A DNA stretch of 64,000 bases, taken from JAUVXJ01 sp964433755. Its GTDB lineage: Bacteria; Chloroflexota; Anaerolineae; UBA7937; B3-Chlor. Where the stretch lies: positions 62,001 to 126,000 of the forward strand of contig CAYSSR010000006.1 in the NCBI GenBank assembly GCA_964433755.1. The letters run 5' to 3'. Positions 33,296-41,649 of this stretch are shown in pieces. The notes under the pieces are model-generated. The model saw only the letters and a list, made by a program, of their open reading frames with translations. It made no database searches and had not been told where the DNA came from. Made by a program: the position numbers and the translations under genes. How positions within the stretch are numbered: position 1 is the stretch's first letter; each line of letters begins with the position of its first letter.

Positions 33296-34282
33296 ATGAA
33301 CGTAGTCGTGCGCAAGTACCGTGACAGCGACTTGCAGGCCATCGTCGACCTGATCAACAAGGCCGATGCGCTGGACCGTCTAGATGAAGCCACAGACGCC
33401 GCCACGCTCCGCGAGCTTCTCTACCGGCCCGGTTTTGATCCCTACAACGACACCCTCGTAGTGCTCGACGAAGATGGGAGCTTGGTGGGTCATGCTCGCT
33501 TGGATCTGAAGGACGCTCCCCAACAGAGCCGCTTCTACGTCCACACGGTGGTGGATCCCGACTGGCGTGACGAGGCTGTAGAGGAACTACTGCTCCATCA
33601 ACTCTGGAGCAGAGCAGAGGAGCATCGCCCCACCCTGGGCAGCAAGCCTGTGCAGTTTCGCACCTACTGCGCCGCCCATCAAGATAAGAGGATCTCCCTC
33701 TTTGAGCGCCTGGGCCTCCGCCCGGTGCGGTACGATCTCCACATGGTCTGCGATTCTCTCGAGAACCTGCCTGATCCAGCATACCCTCCCGGTATTGAGG
33801 TGCGCCCTTTTGATGGACGCGAGGATGCGGAGTCGGCTCTGGAGCTCGTTAATGCTGCCTTCTCTGATGTCATGGACTTCGCGACAGTGACTCCGGAGGA
33901 TTTCGAACACTGGATTGGCTCTCCCTCTTTTCGGGCCGATCTGAGCTTTGTGGCGCTCGACGTGCAGTCAACGGTCGGATTGTGTTTGTGCACGGTGGGT
34001 GAGGAACGGGCAAACCTCATCGGACGGAAAGATGGAATCATAGACTCGTTTTGCGTTCACCGAGAGTACCGGCGGCGGGGACTGGGATCTGCTTTGCTCC
34101 TGACGAGCTTGCACGCCTTCAAGCGAGCCGGCCTGGAGTCAGCCACGTTGGATGCCGACACAGCGAACCCCACGCAAGCAGTACGCCTCTACGAGCAGGT
34201 TGGCTTCCACGAAGCATTGTGCTGGGTCACGTACGGCAAGGAAATGGGAGCGGAGGCCACTCTGGCTCCGCCTCCACTGTGA
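33296..34282 (+). CDS. Double-GNAT-domain acetyltransferase, copy 2
   Basis: 328 residues, paralogous throughout to the preceding gene: V-D-P-D-W-R-D-E-A-V-E in the first domain, and V-H-R-E-Y-R-R-R-G-L-G-S-A-L-L with D-A-D-T-A-N-P-T-Q-A-V-R-L-Y-E-Q-V-G-F in the second. The duplicate start is ATG with AGGG upstream; the frame extends upstream, but that part overlaps copy 1. A tandem duplication with divergence implies two related substrates. The gene ends near a hairpin at 34376-34407. Confidence 0.85.
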   Translation: MNVVVRKYRDSDLQAIVDLINKADALDRLDEATDAATLRELLYRPGFDPYNDTLVVLDEDGSLVGHARLDLKDAPQQSRFYVHTVVDPDWRDEAVEELLLHQLWSRAEEHRPTLGSKPVQFRTYCAAHQDKRISLFERLGLRPVRYDLHMVCDSLENLPDPAYPPGIEVRPFDGREDAESALELVNAAFSDVMDFATVTPEDFEHWIGSPSFRADLSFVALDVQSTVGLCLCTVGEERANLIGRKDGIIDSFCVHREYRRRGLGSALLLTSLHAFKRAGLESATLDADTANPTQAVRLYEQVGFHEALCWVTYGKEMGAEATLAPPPL

Positions 34283-34375
34283 ACGAGTAACCTCGCAACT
34301 CCGAGCGCAGGACCTCTTGCCCGTCGCTGCGGGCCGCATCGAGCCTCAGGGCAGAGACCGTGATTGAGCAGCGAA

Positions 34376-34407
34376 AGGCGGCCCTCTCCGACAGACGAAG
34401 GCCGCCT
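34376..34407. terminator. Bidirectional terminator-like hairpin
   Basis: AGGCGGCC and GGCCGCCT pair perfectly (8 bp, 16-nt loop) between convergent genes. There is no clear T-tract on either strand. Nothing else is recognisable in 34283-34481. Confidence 0.45.
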
Positions 34408-34481
34408 CAGCCGATCATAGGCACTTCAAACGCCGGGCTCATCCAGGCGCGGTCGCCAGGCGAGCCCAGCGGATGCTCCCG

Positions 34482-35120
34482 CTAGGGTTGCCCCACCAGT
34501 TCCACGGCGTCGATCTCGTTCCAGTCACCGCCCTCCCTCTGGTCCAGGTTGATGCGCACGACGTTGACACGAACGTTCACCCCGCTCACCGGGATAGTCA
34601 GGACGCGCGGGCACTGCTCTACCATCCCGGGCGTCCCTTCCCAGACGGTATGATACATGCCCCTCTCGTCCTTCACCTCCACGCGGGCGATGAAGCCGGG
34701 CGAGTGTGTCTCCCGGATACTGATCTCCGTGGGCGATACCGCCGTGGCGAAGCTCACTTCCAGCCAGTCAACCCCGTCCGAAGCCTCAGAAGCCCAAGCT
34801 GTCTGGATGTCTCCACACTCCATGGTATCGGGTGCACCGGTGGCCTGCTGTGCAGACCAACTCTCGCTCTCATACTCCGTGCTGGCGGTGGCACCTATGG
34901 CCCACTGCCGCAGCAACCCGGCCGCGGGGGGTACCGCAGGCGTCGCCGTCGGCTCGACTGCCACAGGCGTGTACGCTGGGGCAGCCGGCACCGTCGGGCT
35001 CGGCGCCTCCTCCGAGGGCGCCGTGGACGCGCCCATTCCTGGGACAGTGCAGGCCGATGCGACCAGCAGCAGAGTCGCAGCGGCAAACAGCAGCGCTCGA
35101 TTCTTGTCTGTGATCCTCAT
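34482..35120 (-). CDS. Lipoprotein with discoidin-like domain
   Basis: 212 residues. The lipobox L-V-A-S-A-C is followed by a Pro/Thr/Ala linker (TPVAVEPTATPAVPPA). The rest is a beta-sandwich domain with Y-E-S-E-S-W-S-A-Q-Q-A-T-G-A-P-D-T, W-L-E-V-S-F and I-R-E-T-H-S-P-G-F-I; the "ATGAPDT ... WLEVsF" pattern is that of F5/8-type (discoidin) carbohydrate-binding domains. A longer upstream frame is rejected because the signal peptide starts here, after GAGGGTAAGAG. Confidence 0.75.
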   Translation of the reverse strand: MRITDKNRALLFAAATLLLVASACTVPGMGASTAPSEEAPSPTVPAAPAYTPVAVEPTATPAVPPAAGLLRQWAIGATASTEYESESWSAQQATGAPDTMECGDIQTAWASEASDGVDWLEVSFATAVSPTEISIRETHSPGFIARVEVKDERGMYHTVWEGTPGMVEQCPRVLTIPVSGVNVRVNVVRINLDQREGGDWNEIDAVELVGQP

Positions 35121-35256
35121 TCTCTTACCCTCACTCACTCCACTGATCTCGGTGTTCTCTGCTCTGTGCCGCACTGACTGCACACAAGAAAGAACGTCCA
35201 CGTTTGAGTTCAATCCGCCTGGCCCGCCGGCGGTGCCACGTACGCCGGCGTAGAGG

Positions 35257-36231
35257 TCACGCGGCCAACTCCAGGATCTTCTCCACCATCTGAGGATAGG
35301 GGTGGCCACCGGCCAGGGCAGCCCTGGGGAAGCCGGCATCGGGGGAGATATCCGGATTGGGATTGATCTCCAGGACGTAGGGCTGCCTATCCCGCACACG
35401 CATGTCCACCCTGGCGTAGCCCCGGCATTCTGCGGCCTCGTATGCCGCGATGGCGATGTCCCGTATTCTGTCAGCCAGACTCGCCTCTACCTCCGCCGGA
35501 CACACCACAGGGGTGAGATAGTACTCGTCCCGCTGGGGATCCCACTTCGCCCCATAGGAACATATCCGCCGCAGTGGATCCCCTATGCCCGAGTAGTCTA
35601 TCTCTGCGAGCGGCAGACACTCCGCCGCCCCGTTGCCCCACAGAGCGACGTTGAACTCTCTGCCTTCGACAAACTCCTCCACCAGAGCAGGCTCGCGATA
35701 GGTGCGTACGACGTACTCCACCCGGCGACGCAGATCCTCCACGGTGTTCACCACAGCCCCGTCGTCGATGCCTAGACTGGCGTCCTCTGCCACAGGCTTG
35801 ACGATGGCTGGCAGCGGAACGGAGAACTCCACGTCGGCATCGTCGCACAACTGGAAGGCCGGTGTCGGAATGTCAAGGGAGGCCAGCAAATCCTTGGTCC
35901 GAGCCTTGTTCAGACATAGGGACATCGTCTCCGGCGGCGAACCGGTGTGTCTATACCCCAGCCTCTCCAGTATGGCAACAGCCTCGGGCTCCAGATCCGC
36001 CCGGCTGCCCAGACCCTCTAGTAGATTGAAGGTGACCCATTCCCTGGCGTCGTACTCAGCCAAGATCTCTGTCGGATCGAAGGGTACGGGCGCACAGACG
36101 ACCTCGTGATTCGGTCGCAGCGCCTCTTCCACGGCCCTCGCCGCCACCGCCACGCCCTGGGCGGAGACCAGGTCCCTGGCCTCGCCTTTATCCACCGAGT
36201 GGACTTCGTTGTAGAGAATCAACACCTTCAT
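35257..36231 (-). CDS. ATP-grasp ligase, D-Ala-D-Ala-ligase-like (copy 1)
   Basis: 324 residues with an ATP-grasp core: T-G-S-P-P-E-T-M-S-L-C-L-N-K (substrate-proximal), P-A-I-V-K-P-V-A-E-D-A-S-L-G-I (ATP-binding Lys and loop), L-V-E-E-F-V-E-G-R-E-F-N, and the Mg ligands Y-V-L-E-I-N-P-N-P. It differs from canonical Ddl in its short N-terminal domain and the D-I-S-P-D-A-G-F-P-R-A-A end. Lying in an operon with a lysine aminomutase, it probably forms a peptide bond to an amino acid rather than cell-wall D-Ala-D-Ala. Last gene of the unit. Confidence 0.82.
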   Translation of the reverse strand: MKVLILYNEVHSVDKGEARDLVSAQGVAVAARAVEEALRPNHEVVCAPVPFDPTEILAEYDAREWVTFNLLEGLGSRADLEPEAVAILERLGYRHTGSPPETMSLCLNKARTKDLLASLDIPTPAFQLCDDADVEFSVPLPAIVKPVAEDASLGIDDGAVVNTVEDLRRRVEYVVRTYREPALVEEFVEGREFNVALWGNGAAECLPLAEIDYSGIGDPLRRICSYGAKWDPQRDEYYLTPVVCPAEVEASLADRIRDIAIAAYEAAECRGYARVDMRVRDRQPYVLEINPNPDISPDAGFPRAALAGGHPYPQMVEKILELAA

Positions 36232-36326
36232 GCTCGCCCTCGTCTCAGCGCCGCTTCGTGTCTACCCGACGCGCAGGGGCGCCAACCTCTCCGCAGGACA
36301 AGCCATCGTCCCGCCCAGCCATTCTT

Positions 36327-37376
36327 CTACTGCACCGCCGCCAACGCTGGCACCGGCTGGGTCTGTGCTGCCAGTTCTGGGTATCTCTCCAGAGCGGCAG
36401 CGAGGACGGCGTTGATCAGATCAGCGTGACTCATAGCCGCTGCCTCTGCTTCGAACACCAGGTCGCTGATCCCCGGTGAGAGCCCTGGCAAGGGATTCAA
36501 CTCCAGGATGTAGGGCCTCTCGCCATCGTGAGCATCCAGCTTGAAGTCCACTCGTGCCACGTCCAGACAACCCAGCGCTCGGAACGCAGCGACCGCCAGG
36601 CGGCTGAGTTCGTCCACCTGGGCTTCGCTGAGAGCAGCAGGGCACAAGTACCTGGGCATGGTGGGCAGATCCGCTTTGATACGCGATGTGTAGATGCCGT
36701 GCTCCTCCGGGGGGCAGGTGCTCAGGTCGATCTCCAACGGAGGCAGCACCTTCAACTCCGCGTTGCCCAGCACTCCTACCGTGATCTCACGTCCCTCCAC
36801 GTACTCCTCCACCAGGGACGGCTGCCCATAGGTCTCGAAGAGCCACCGCAACTGCCGGCGTAGTTCGCTCTCGTCGCGGACCACAGAATCCCCGTTGATA
36901 CCCATCCCCGTCCCTTCCCCGGCCGGCTTCACGAACAACGGGTACCTGAGGCTGGAATCCAGGCTTTCGAAAGGATCGTCGAACACCTGGAACCGGGGCG
37001 TGGGCAGACCGTGAAGAGCTAGAACGCGCTTGGTCATGGGCTTGTCGAGGGTCAGCGCCAGACACAGGACCTTGGACCCGGTGTATGGCATCCCCAGCAT
37101 CTCCAGGAGGGCCGGCACGTGGGATTCCCGGGAATCGCCTCGGTGCCCTTCGCAGATGTTGAAGGCGATGTCGAAGTCGCCCTTGCGCAGCCGACCACAC
37201 AGCGACTCGTCGCCCTCCAGGAAGGTCACTTCGTGCCCTCCTTGTCGCAGGCTGGCAGCGATGGCTTCCACGGTCCGCTCTGAGTCCAACTCAGCCCATC
37301 TGTCCTGTGGTTCTCCGGCTCCGTGCGGAGCGTTACTCTTCAGATTGGCGAGTAGTGCGATCCTCAGACCGCTCAT
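36327..37376 (-). CDS. ATP-grasp ligase, D-Ala-D-Ala-ligase-like (copy 2)
   Basis: 349 residues. F-N-I-C-E-G-H-R-G-D-S-R-E-S-H-V-P near residue 72 matches the Ddl-type substrate-binding loop. Y-P-L-F-V-K-P-A-G-E-G-T-G-M-G-I carries the ATP-binding Lys, and Y-I-L-E-L-N-P-L-P-G-L-S-P the Mg-ligand Asn. The C-terminus ends in an Ala/Pro-rich tail. Its ATG overlaps the kamA stop (ATGA), so it is translationally coupled to it. Diverged from copy 1 at about the level of a separate specificity. Confidence 0.82.
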   Translation of the reverse strand: MSGLRIALLANLKSNAPHGAGEPQDRWAELDSERTVEAIAASLRQGGHEVTFLEGDESLCGRLRKGDFDIAFNICEGHRGDSRESHVPALLEMLGMPYTGSKVLCLALTLDKPMTKRVLALHGLPTPRFQVFDDPFESLDSSLRYPLFVKPAGEGTGMGINGDSVVRDESELRRQLRWLFETYGQPSLVEEYVEGREITVGVLGNAELKVLPPLEIDLSTCPPEEHGIYTSRIKADLPTMPRYLCPAALSEAQVDELSRLAVAAFRALGCLDVARVDFKLDAHDGERPYILELNPLPGLSPGISDLVFEAEAAAMSHADLINAVLAAALERYPELAAQTQPVPALAAVQ

Positions 37377-38728
37377 CTTCGCCTCCGATCTGGGCCCGAA
37401 TTCTCGTCAGGCCCTGTCGTGGCCAGGACGGCCCATGGCTGACTCAAGACTTCGGTGTCCAGCCCGGTTCCCTCGCCCGGCGTGAGCGTGGCAGCCACTC
37501 CCACCTTGGGCTGTTCCAGTAGATCGGCGCAGAACCGGCATCTAGCCGGGTCGTGTCTTTCGTAGTGCTGTGGCTCAGGATACGAGAACATCTCCCCCTC
37601 GTAGTTCCTGACCACCACCCGAGAGTCTGACTGAGACATCAGGTACTGGGGCATGAGAGGCACCTTTCCGCCGCCTCCCGGTGCGTCGATCACGAAGTTG
37701 GGCACAGCCAGGCCGCTGGTGTGGCCACGCAGGTGCTCTATGATCTCGATCCCCTTGCTCACCGGCGTGCGGAAGTGTCCGAGGCCTTGAGACAGGTCAC
37801 ACTGGTACATGTAGTACGGTCTGACGCGTATCTTGAGCAGGCTCTGGACCAGACGCTTCATCACGCTGGGGCAATCGTTGATCCCCGCCAGCAGCACTGT
37901 CTGACTCCCCAGAGGTATGCCGGCATCGGCCAGCATACCACAGGCGCGCGCCATTTCCGGTGTGATCTCCTGGGGATGGTTGACGTGGATGTTGATCCAC
38001 AAGGGGTGATATCGACGCAACATCTCTACCAGTCGCGGCGTGATCCGCTGGGGCAGATAGACCGGAACTCTGGTGCCGATGCGGATGATCTCCAGGTGAG
38101 GGATGCTGCGCAGACCGTGCAGCAGATACTCCAGCGCCTGCTCCGACAGGAACAGCCCATCCCCACCCGAGATGAGGGCGTCCCGCACCTCGTGGTGCTG
38201 GCGCACGTACTCGATCATCCCCTTCATCTTGTGCAGGCTGACCGTCTCACGCCCCCGGCTCACCAGACGACGACGCGTACAGAACCGGCAGTACGCGGGA
38301 CACTGATCCGTCACCACCATCAGCACGCGGTCCGGATAACGATGTACCAAACCCGGCACCGGCGAGTCGGCCTCCTCACTCAGCGGGTCCTCCAGATCGC
38401 TCCGGTCGAACTTCAGTTCGTGCACCGTGGGTACCACCTGCCTGCGGATAGGACAGTTGGGATCCTGCGGGTCCACCAGAGACAAGAAATAAGGGGTGAT
38501 CGCCATTCGAAATGCTCGGCTGGCGCCAATCACCCCTTCCTCCTCTTCGGGAGTCAGGACCAGAACCCGCTTCAACTCATCCAGCTTGGTGACGCGGTTT
38601 CGTACCTGCCAATGCCAATCTTGCCACTCCTCCTCGCTAACCCCGGCCCACAACTGCGTCCGAGGGCTGGCGTGTGGAGGCTTCGTACCCGGAGGCTCCT
38701 CCCAATCCTCGTAGCTTCTCTCTTCCAT
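37373..38728 (-). CDS. kamA: Lysine 2,3-aminomutase (KamA), radical SAM/PLP
   Basis: 451 residues. Radical SAM motif C143-P-A-Y-C147-R-F-C150. The PLP lysine is K355 in G-G-G-G-K. The residues that hold the substrate's epsilon-amino group in clostridial lysine 2,3-aminomutase (D293 and D330 there) are both conserved here as D311 (C-D-L-S) and D348 (V-I-D-A-P). Glutamate-specific relatives have changed these. It should therefore make beta-lysine from lysine. Start: ATG after GGGGAGA; a longer reading begins inside the upstream acetyltransferase region. In the operon, GNAT precedes it and two ATP-grasp enzymes follow. Confidence 0.88.
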   Translation of the reverse strand: MEERSYEDWEEPPGTKPPHASPRTQLWAGVSEEEWQDWHWQVRNRVTKLDELKRVLVLTPEEEEGVIGASRAFRMAITPYFLSLVDPQDPNCPIRRQVVPTVHELKFDRSDLEDPLSEEADSPVPGLVHRYPDRVLMVVTDQCPAYCRFCTRRRLVSRGRETVSLHKMKGMIEYVRQHHEVRDALISGGDGLFLSEQALEYLLHGLRSIPHLEIIRIGTRVPVYLPQRITPRLVEMLRRYHPLWINIHVNHPQEITPEMARACGMLADAGIPLGSQTVLLAGINDCPSVMKRLVQSLLKIRVRPYYMYQCDLSQGLGHFRTPVSKGIEIIEHLRGHTSGLAVPNFVIDAPGGGGKVPLMPQYLMSQSDSRVVVRNYEGEMFSYPEPQHYERHDPARCRFCADLLEQPKVGVAATLTPGEGTGLDTEVLSQPWAVLATTGPDENSGPDRRRR

Positions 38729-38784
38729 GACTCTCCCCGTTTCCGTATTCTGCGAATGCGCCCGTGTACCCAGACTGCCCATGC

Positions 38785-39312
38785 TCAACTCCGGGAGCCC
38801 TGACCATGCGAGAACCGCTTGGCATACGTAAGGCGCGAATCACCCTCGCGATAGTAATCCTTCACCTTGGCTACCATCCGATATCCATGATCCTTGTAGA
38901 AGCGACGCGCTGCCAGATAGGGTCGCGTCGAGGAAGTGTCCACCAGCAGCATCCGTCCCTTGGCCCCGTGCACTGCTTCCTCTACCTGGGCGAGAAGCGC
39001 ACTTCCGATGGCCTGCCCTTGGTAGCTGGGATGCACAAAGATCCAGTACAGATCGTAGGTGGCATCCGTCATGGGCACTGGTCCGTAGCACACGTACCCC
39101 ACGATACGGCCGTCCACCTCAGCCACCAGGGAATGGTAGTCCCTCTGTTTGGGGTCGTTCAGTTCCGCCTCCACCAGTTCCCTGACGACGCCGATCTCCC
39201 GGCTGGTGAACACGCCCGTTCTCCGACCCAGGGCCAATATCCCCTGCAGGTCCCCATGCTGAAGCCCCCTCATCTGAAAAGCGCCAGTGGCCAAGCCCTG
39301 TGTCGGACGCAT
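38785..39312 (-). CDS. GNAT acetyltransferase beside kamA
   Basis: About 175 residues, a single GNAT domain: L-A-L-G-R-R-T-G-V-F-T near the N-terminus, V-H-P-S-Y-Q-G-Q-A-I-G-S-A-L-L (acyl-CoA binding), and A-A-R-R-F-Y-K-D-H-G-Y at the end. It lies 56 bases upstream of kamA. In organisms that make N-epsilon-acetyl-beta-lysine the aminomutase is paired with an acetyltransferase, but that enzyme (AblB) is longer. The role here is inferred from the neighbourhood. No ribosome site marks the start; ATG at 39273 is an alternative. Beyond it, 39313-39571 shows no gene. Confidence 0.75.
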   Translation of the reverse strand: MRPTQGLATGAFQMRGLQHGDLQGILALGRRTGVFTSREIGVVRELVEAELNDPKQRDYHSLVAEVDGRIVGYVCYGPVPMTDATYDLYWIFVHPSYQGQAIGSALLAQVEEAVHGAKGRMLLVDTSSTRPYLAARRFYKDHGYRMVAKVKDYYREGDSRLTYAKRFSHGQGSRS

Positions 39313-39512
39313 GCGGCCACGCGAGCGTGGGGTCGACGCGACGCGGGTCCTCGGTGAGACGCCACGCCGTCGTGCTCCCTCGCTTGACTCCGCGCAGCAC
39401 ACACCTGACGACTGTTCCTTAGACAAGTCTCTCAAGTCCCCGGACCCCCACGACTTGCTCGTCGCCGTGGAGGGGATTTGCCCAGATAGCTACTCTGAAA
39501 CTCTAAGGCATA

Positions 39513-39518
39513 AGTATA
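39513..39518 (-). promoter_or_regulatory. Possible -10 element of the kamA operon
   Basis: TATACT on the minus strand in an AT-richer patch about 200 bases upstream of the acetyltransferase. No convincing -35 is present. Confidence 0.3.
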
Positions 39519-39571
39519 CGCCCCACGCGCACCACCAAGGTCACAAAACGGCAACACATTGGTGACAAGAA

Positions 39572-39611
39572 AGGCCCCGGGGCATCAGTTTGGTATCAAA
39601 CCCTGGGGCCT
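39572..39611 (-). terminator. Intrinsic terminator of the response regulator gene
   Basis: On the minus strand, a long stem AGGCCCCaGGG...CCCCGGGGCCT, with an inner GTTTG/CAAAC helix, is followed by TTTCTTGT. It lies 30 bases after the stop at 39641. Confidence 0.75.
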
Positions 39612-39640
39612 GGTAGAACGCATTGGCAAGTACGGTGTCG

Positions 39641-40342
39641 TCAAGTAGTGTCTGCCTCCTCTGAGGACGAGAAGACGTAGCCTATGCCAGGGATGGTCGT
39701 CACGTACCGTGGATGTGCGTGGTCTGGCTCCACTTTGCGACGGACCCGGCTCACCAGGTTCTTGACCAGTGTCACTTCGCCCTTGCCACCGTAGCCCCAG
39801 ACTCGCTCCACTATGGTCTCTGTGGGGATCACCCGGTCCGGATTCTTCATCAGCAGATAGAGCAGCCGGAACTCCATGTTGGTCAAGCGCACAGAGGCGC
39901 CTTCAGGAGTGAGGAGCACATGTGCTTCGGGATCCAGGGTCAAGCCTTCGACGGTGACCGGCCCCATCGCCGAGAAAGGCATCGACTGCGACCGTCTTAG
40001 CAGGGTCCTGGCGCGAGCCGCCAGCATCCTGGGATTGAAGGGCTTGGCCAGGAAATCGTCCACGCCCTGGTCCAGTGCTCTGAGGACGTACTCCTCATCA
40101 CTTTGCGGAGAAGCCAACAGAATGGGAACCGCCGAATCGGAGCGCACCCCGGCCACCAACGCCAGGAAATCGATCTCCTTGGAGGTGGCATCTAGCACTA
40201 CGAGATCCGGCGCCTCCTCGGTGCACATCCCCAGGAACTTCTCCTCGCTGCTGGTGACCAGCGGCTGCAATCCAGCCTGGCGCAGCACGAACGCATCAAA
40301 CTCCAACTGATCGCGGTCATCACCGAAGATGAGCGTTTTCAT
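39641..40342 (-). CDS. OmpR-family response regulator (orphan)
   Basis: 233 residues. Receiver domain (1-120) with phospho-acceptor Asp in L-V-V-L-D-A and the conserved Lys in L-A-K-P-F. The C-terminal winged helix (135-228) shows R-L-T-N-M-E-F-R-L-L-Y-L-L, V-W-G-Y-G-G and R-Y-V-T-T-I-P-G-I-G-Y-V-F. No histidine kinase lies nearby. The acidic pocket reads F-G-D-D-R-D. It is monocistronic, with GGAGGG before ATG and a terminator after it. Confidence 0.92.
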   Translation of the reverse strand: MKTLIFGDDRDQLEFDAFVLRQAGLQPLVTSSEEKFLGMCTEEAPDLVVLDATSKEIDFLALVAGVRSDSAVPILLASPQSDEEYVLRALDQGVDDFLAKPFNPRMLAARARTLLRRSQSMPFSAMGPVTVEGLTLDPEAHVLLTPEGASVRLTNMEFRLLYLLMKNPDRVIPTETIVERVWGYGGKGEVTLVKNLVSRVRRKVEPDHAHPRYVTTIPGIGYVFSSSEEADTT

Positions 40343-40454
40343 CCTACCACCCTCCTCAAAGGGCCAGGTCTACCACTGTCCTCCGCAACCGCAGCTATGC
40401 CGACAGCGATGCCACCATACCCAGACACGCCGATTGAGGAACCCAGTCGTAGCA

Positions 40455-41489
40455 CTACCGCCTGCCTCTGATGCCGAGACCTGACCCGAGTCTCCTCCTC
40501 AGCCCCTTCAGTCGCCCATATAGCTCCCGCATCTGGGCTGCGGACAGCCGTTTTCTGCTCTCGAAATAGGCCACCGCCACTCGGCCCATGGCCCAGGTGC
40601 CCGCGGCCGCGATGCCACCCGAGATCACCCATCCCGGGCCTGGCAGGAACTTCAGCGCCTCCTGGGTGGCGTACCGTAGCAGAACGCCGCCGCCGATGGT
40701 GCTGATCAGTTCCTTGGCCCGTCCAGGACCCATGGTCTCCCCATAGATCGTAGCGATGCGCAGCGTCAGGCGCACCTGGCTGGCCAGAAGAAGCGGTATA
40801 TCCAGAAACGGAATCGGCTCCATGCCGATGATCAGGTTGAGGATGCTCGTGTTCCGGATCACACTGCGGGCTATCCTCCGGCGATAGAACGGTAGCTCCC
40901 TGCCCAGTGCCACCGCCAGTGCCGGGCGTTTCTCGATGATCCGGGGCAGCAACAACTCCGCTACGTTCGTGCCCTTACGGGCGGAGATGGGGATCACCGA
41001 CACGCCCAGCTTGCTCTCCGCATCGTCGAGGACCGGCCTCAAGTCGCTCTCTATGAGATCGATCTTGTTCAGGGCCACGACCAGGGGCCGCTTCTCGGCT
41101 CTCAGGCGCTGGTACAGTTCGTAGTCTCCCTGGCGGAGCCCAGCGGCTGCATCGAAAAGCAGCAGGGCCACGTCGGCCTCCCGTACCGCCTCCAATGCGG
41201 TGTTCCCTCGATCCACACCTCCCACTTCGCCGAAACCGGGCGTATCAACAAGCGTAAAGGGACCTAGCCGCTGGGTGACCACCTCTCTGGTCGTTCCTGG
41301 CACCGCAGCGACCGCCGATACCCGTCTTCCTGACAGAAGGTTGACTAGAGTGGACTTGCCAGAGTTCACCGGTCCCACGACAGCAAGCCTGGAGAGAGCC
41401 TCCTCGTCGATATCCAGTGAAAGGCTTTCTCTGTCGAAGGCCCTTAGGAGATTCCTCAGTTCATTGAGCACCACCGGCAGCCTGAGCAT
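40455..41489 (-). CDS. TrmE/Era-like GTPase with membrane-associating C-terminus
   Basis: 344 residues. G1 V-V-G-P-V-N-S-G-K-S-T, G3 V-D-T-P-G-F-G, G4 A-L-N-K-I-D-L-I and G5 I-S-A-R-K-G are all intact (residues ~40-210). The C-terminal part has hydrophobic stretches (ILNLIIGMEPIPFLDIPLLLASQVRLTL; WVISGGIAAAGTWAMG) like the DUF697 partner domain of GTPases. The ATG is weakly supported (AGGA); GTG at 41546, with GGAG, would add 19 residues. A much longer upstream reading overlaps the divergent lipoprotein gene and is rejected. Confidence 0.85.
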   Translation of the reverse strand: MLRLPVVLNELRNLLRAFDRESLSLDIDEEALSRLAVVGPVNSGKSTLVNLLSGRRVSAVAAVPGTTREVVTQRLGPFTLVDTPGFGEVGGVDRGNTALEAVREADVALLLFDAAAGLRQGDYELYQRLRAEKRPLVVALNKIDLIESDLRPVLDDAESKLGVSVIPISARKGTNVAELLLPRIIEKRPALAVALGRELPFYRRRIARSVIRNTSILNLIIGMEPIPFLDIPLLLASQVRLTLRIATIYGETMGPGRAKELISTIGGGVLLRYATQEALKFLPGPGWVISGGIAAAGTWAMGRVAVAYFESRKRLSAAQMRELYGRLKGLRRRLGSGLGIRGRR

Positions 41490-41594
41490 GTCTTTCGATC
41501 CTGGATTCAGATACCTCAGATCATAGCCGATGGTTGTTGAGAGCACCAACGCTCCGCGCGACCACCGAGTGGTGCGATCGCAAAGCAATTCGTG

Positions 41595-41600
41595 TATAAT
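41595..41600 (+). promoter_or_regulatory. -10 element of the solute-binding lipoprotein gene
   Basis: TATAAT about 50 bases before the ATG at 41650, with no good -35. A small inverted repeat (ACCAC-CGA-GTGGT, 41561-41573) sits just upstream and also covers the GTPase's alternative start. Confidence 0.4.
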
Positions 41601-41649
41601 GGACAAACTCTCGGCGGTCCCCGTAGCATACGCGCGGGATGGTGAAGGA

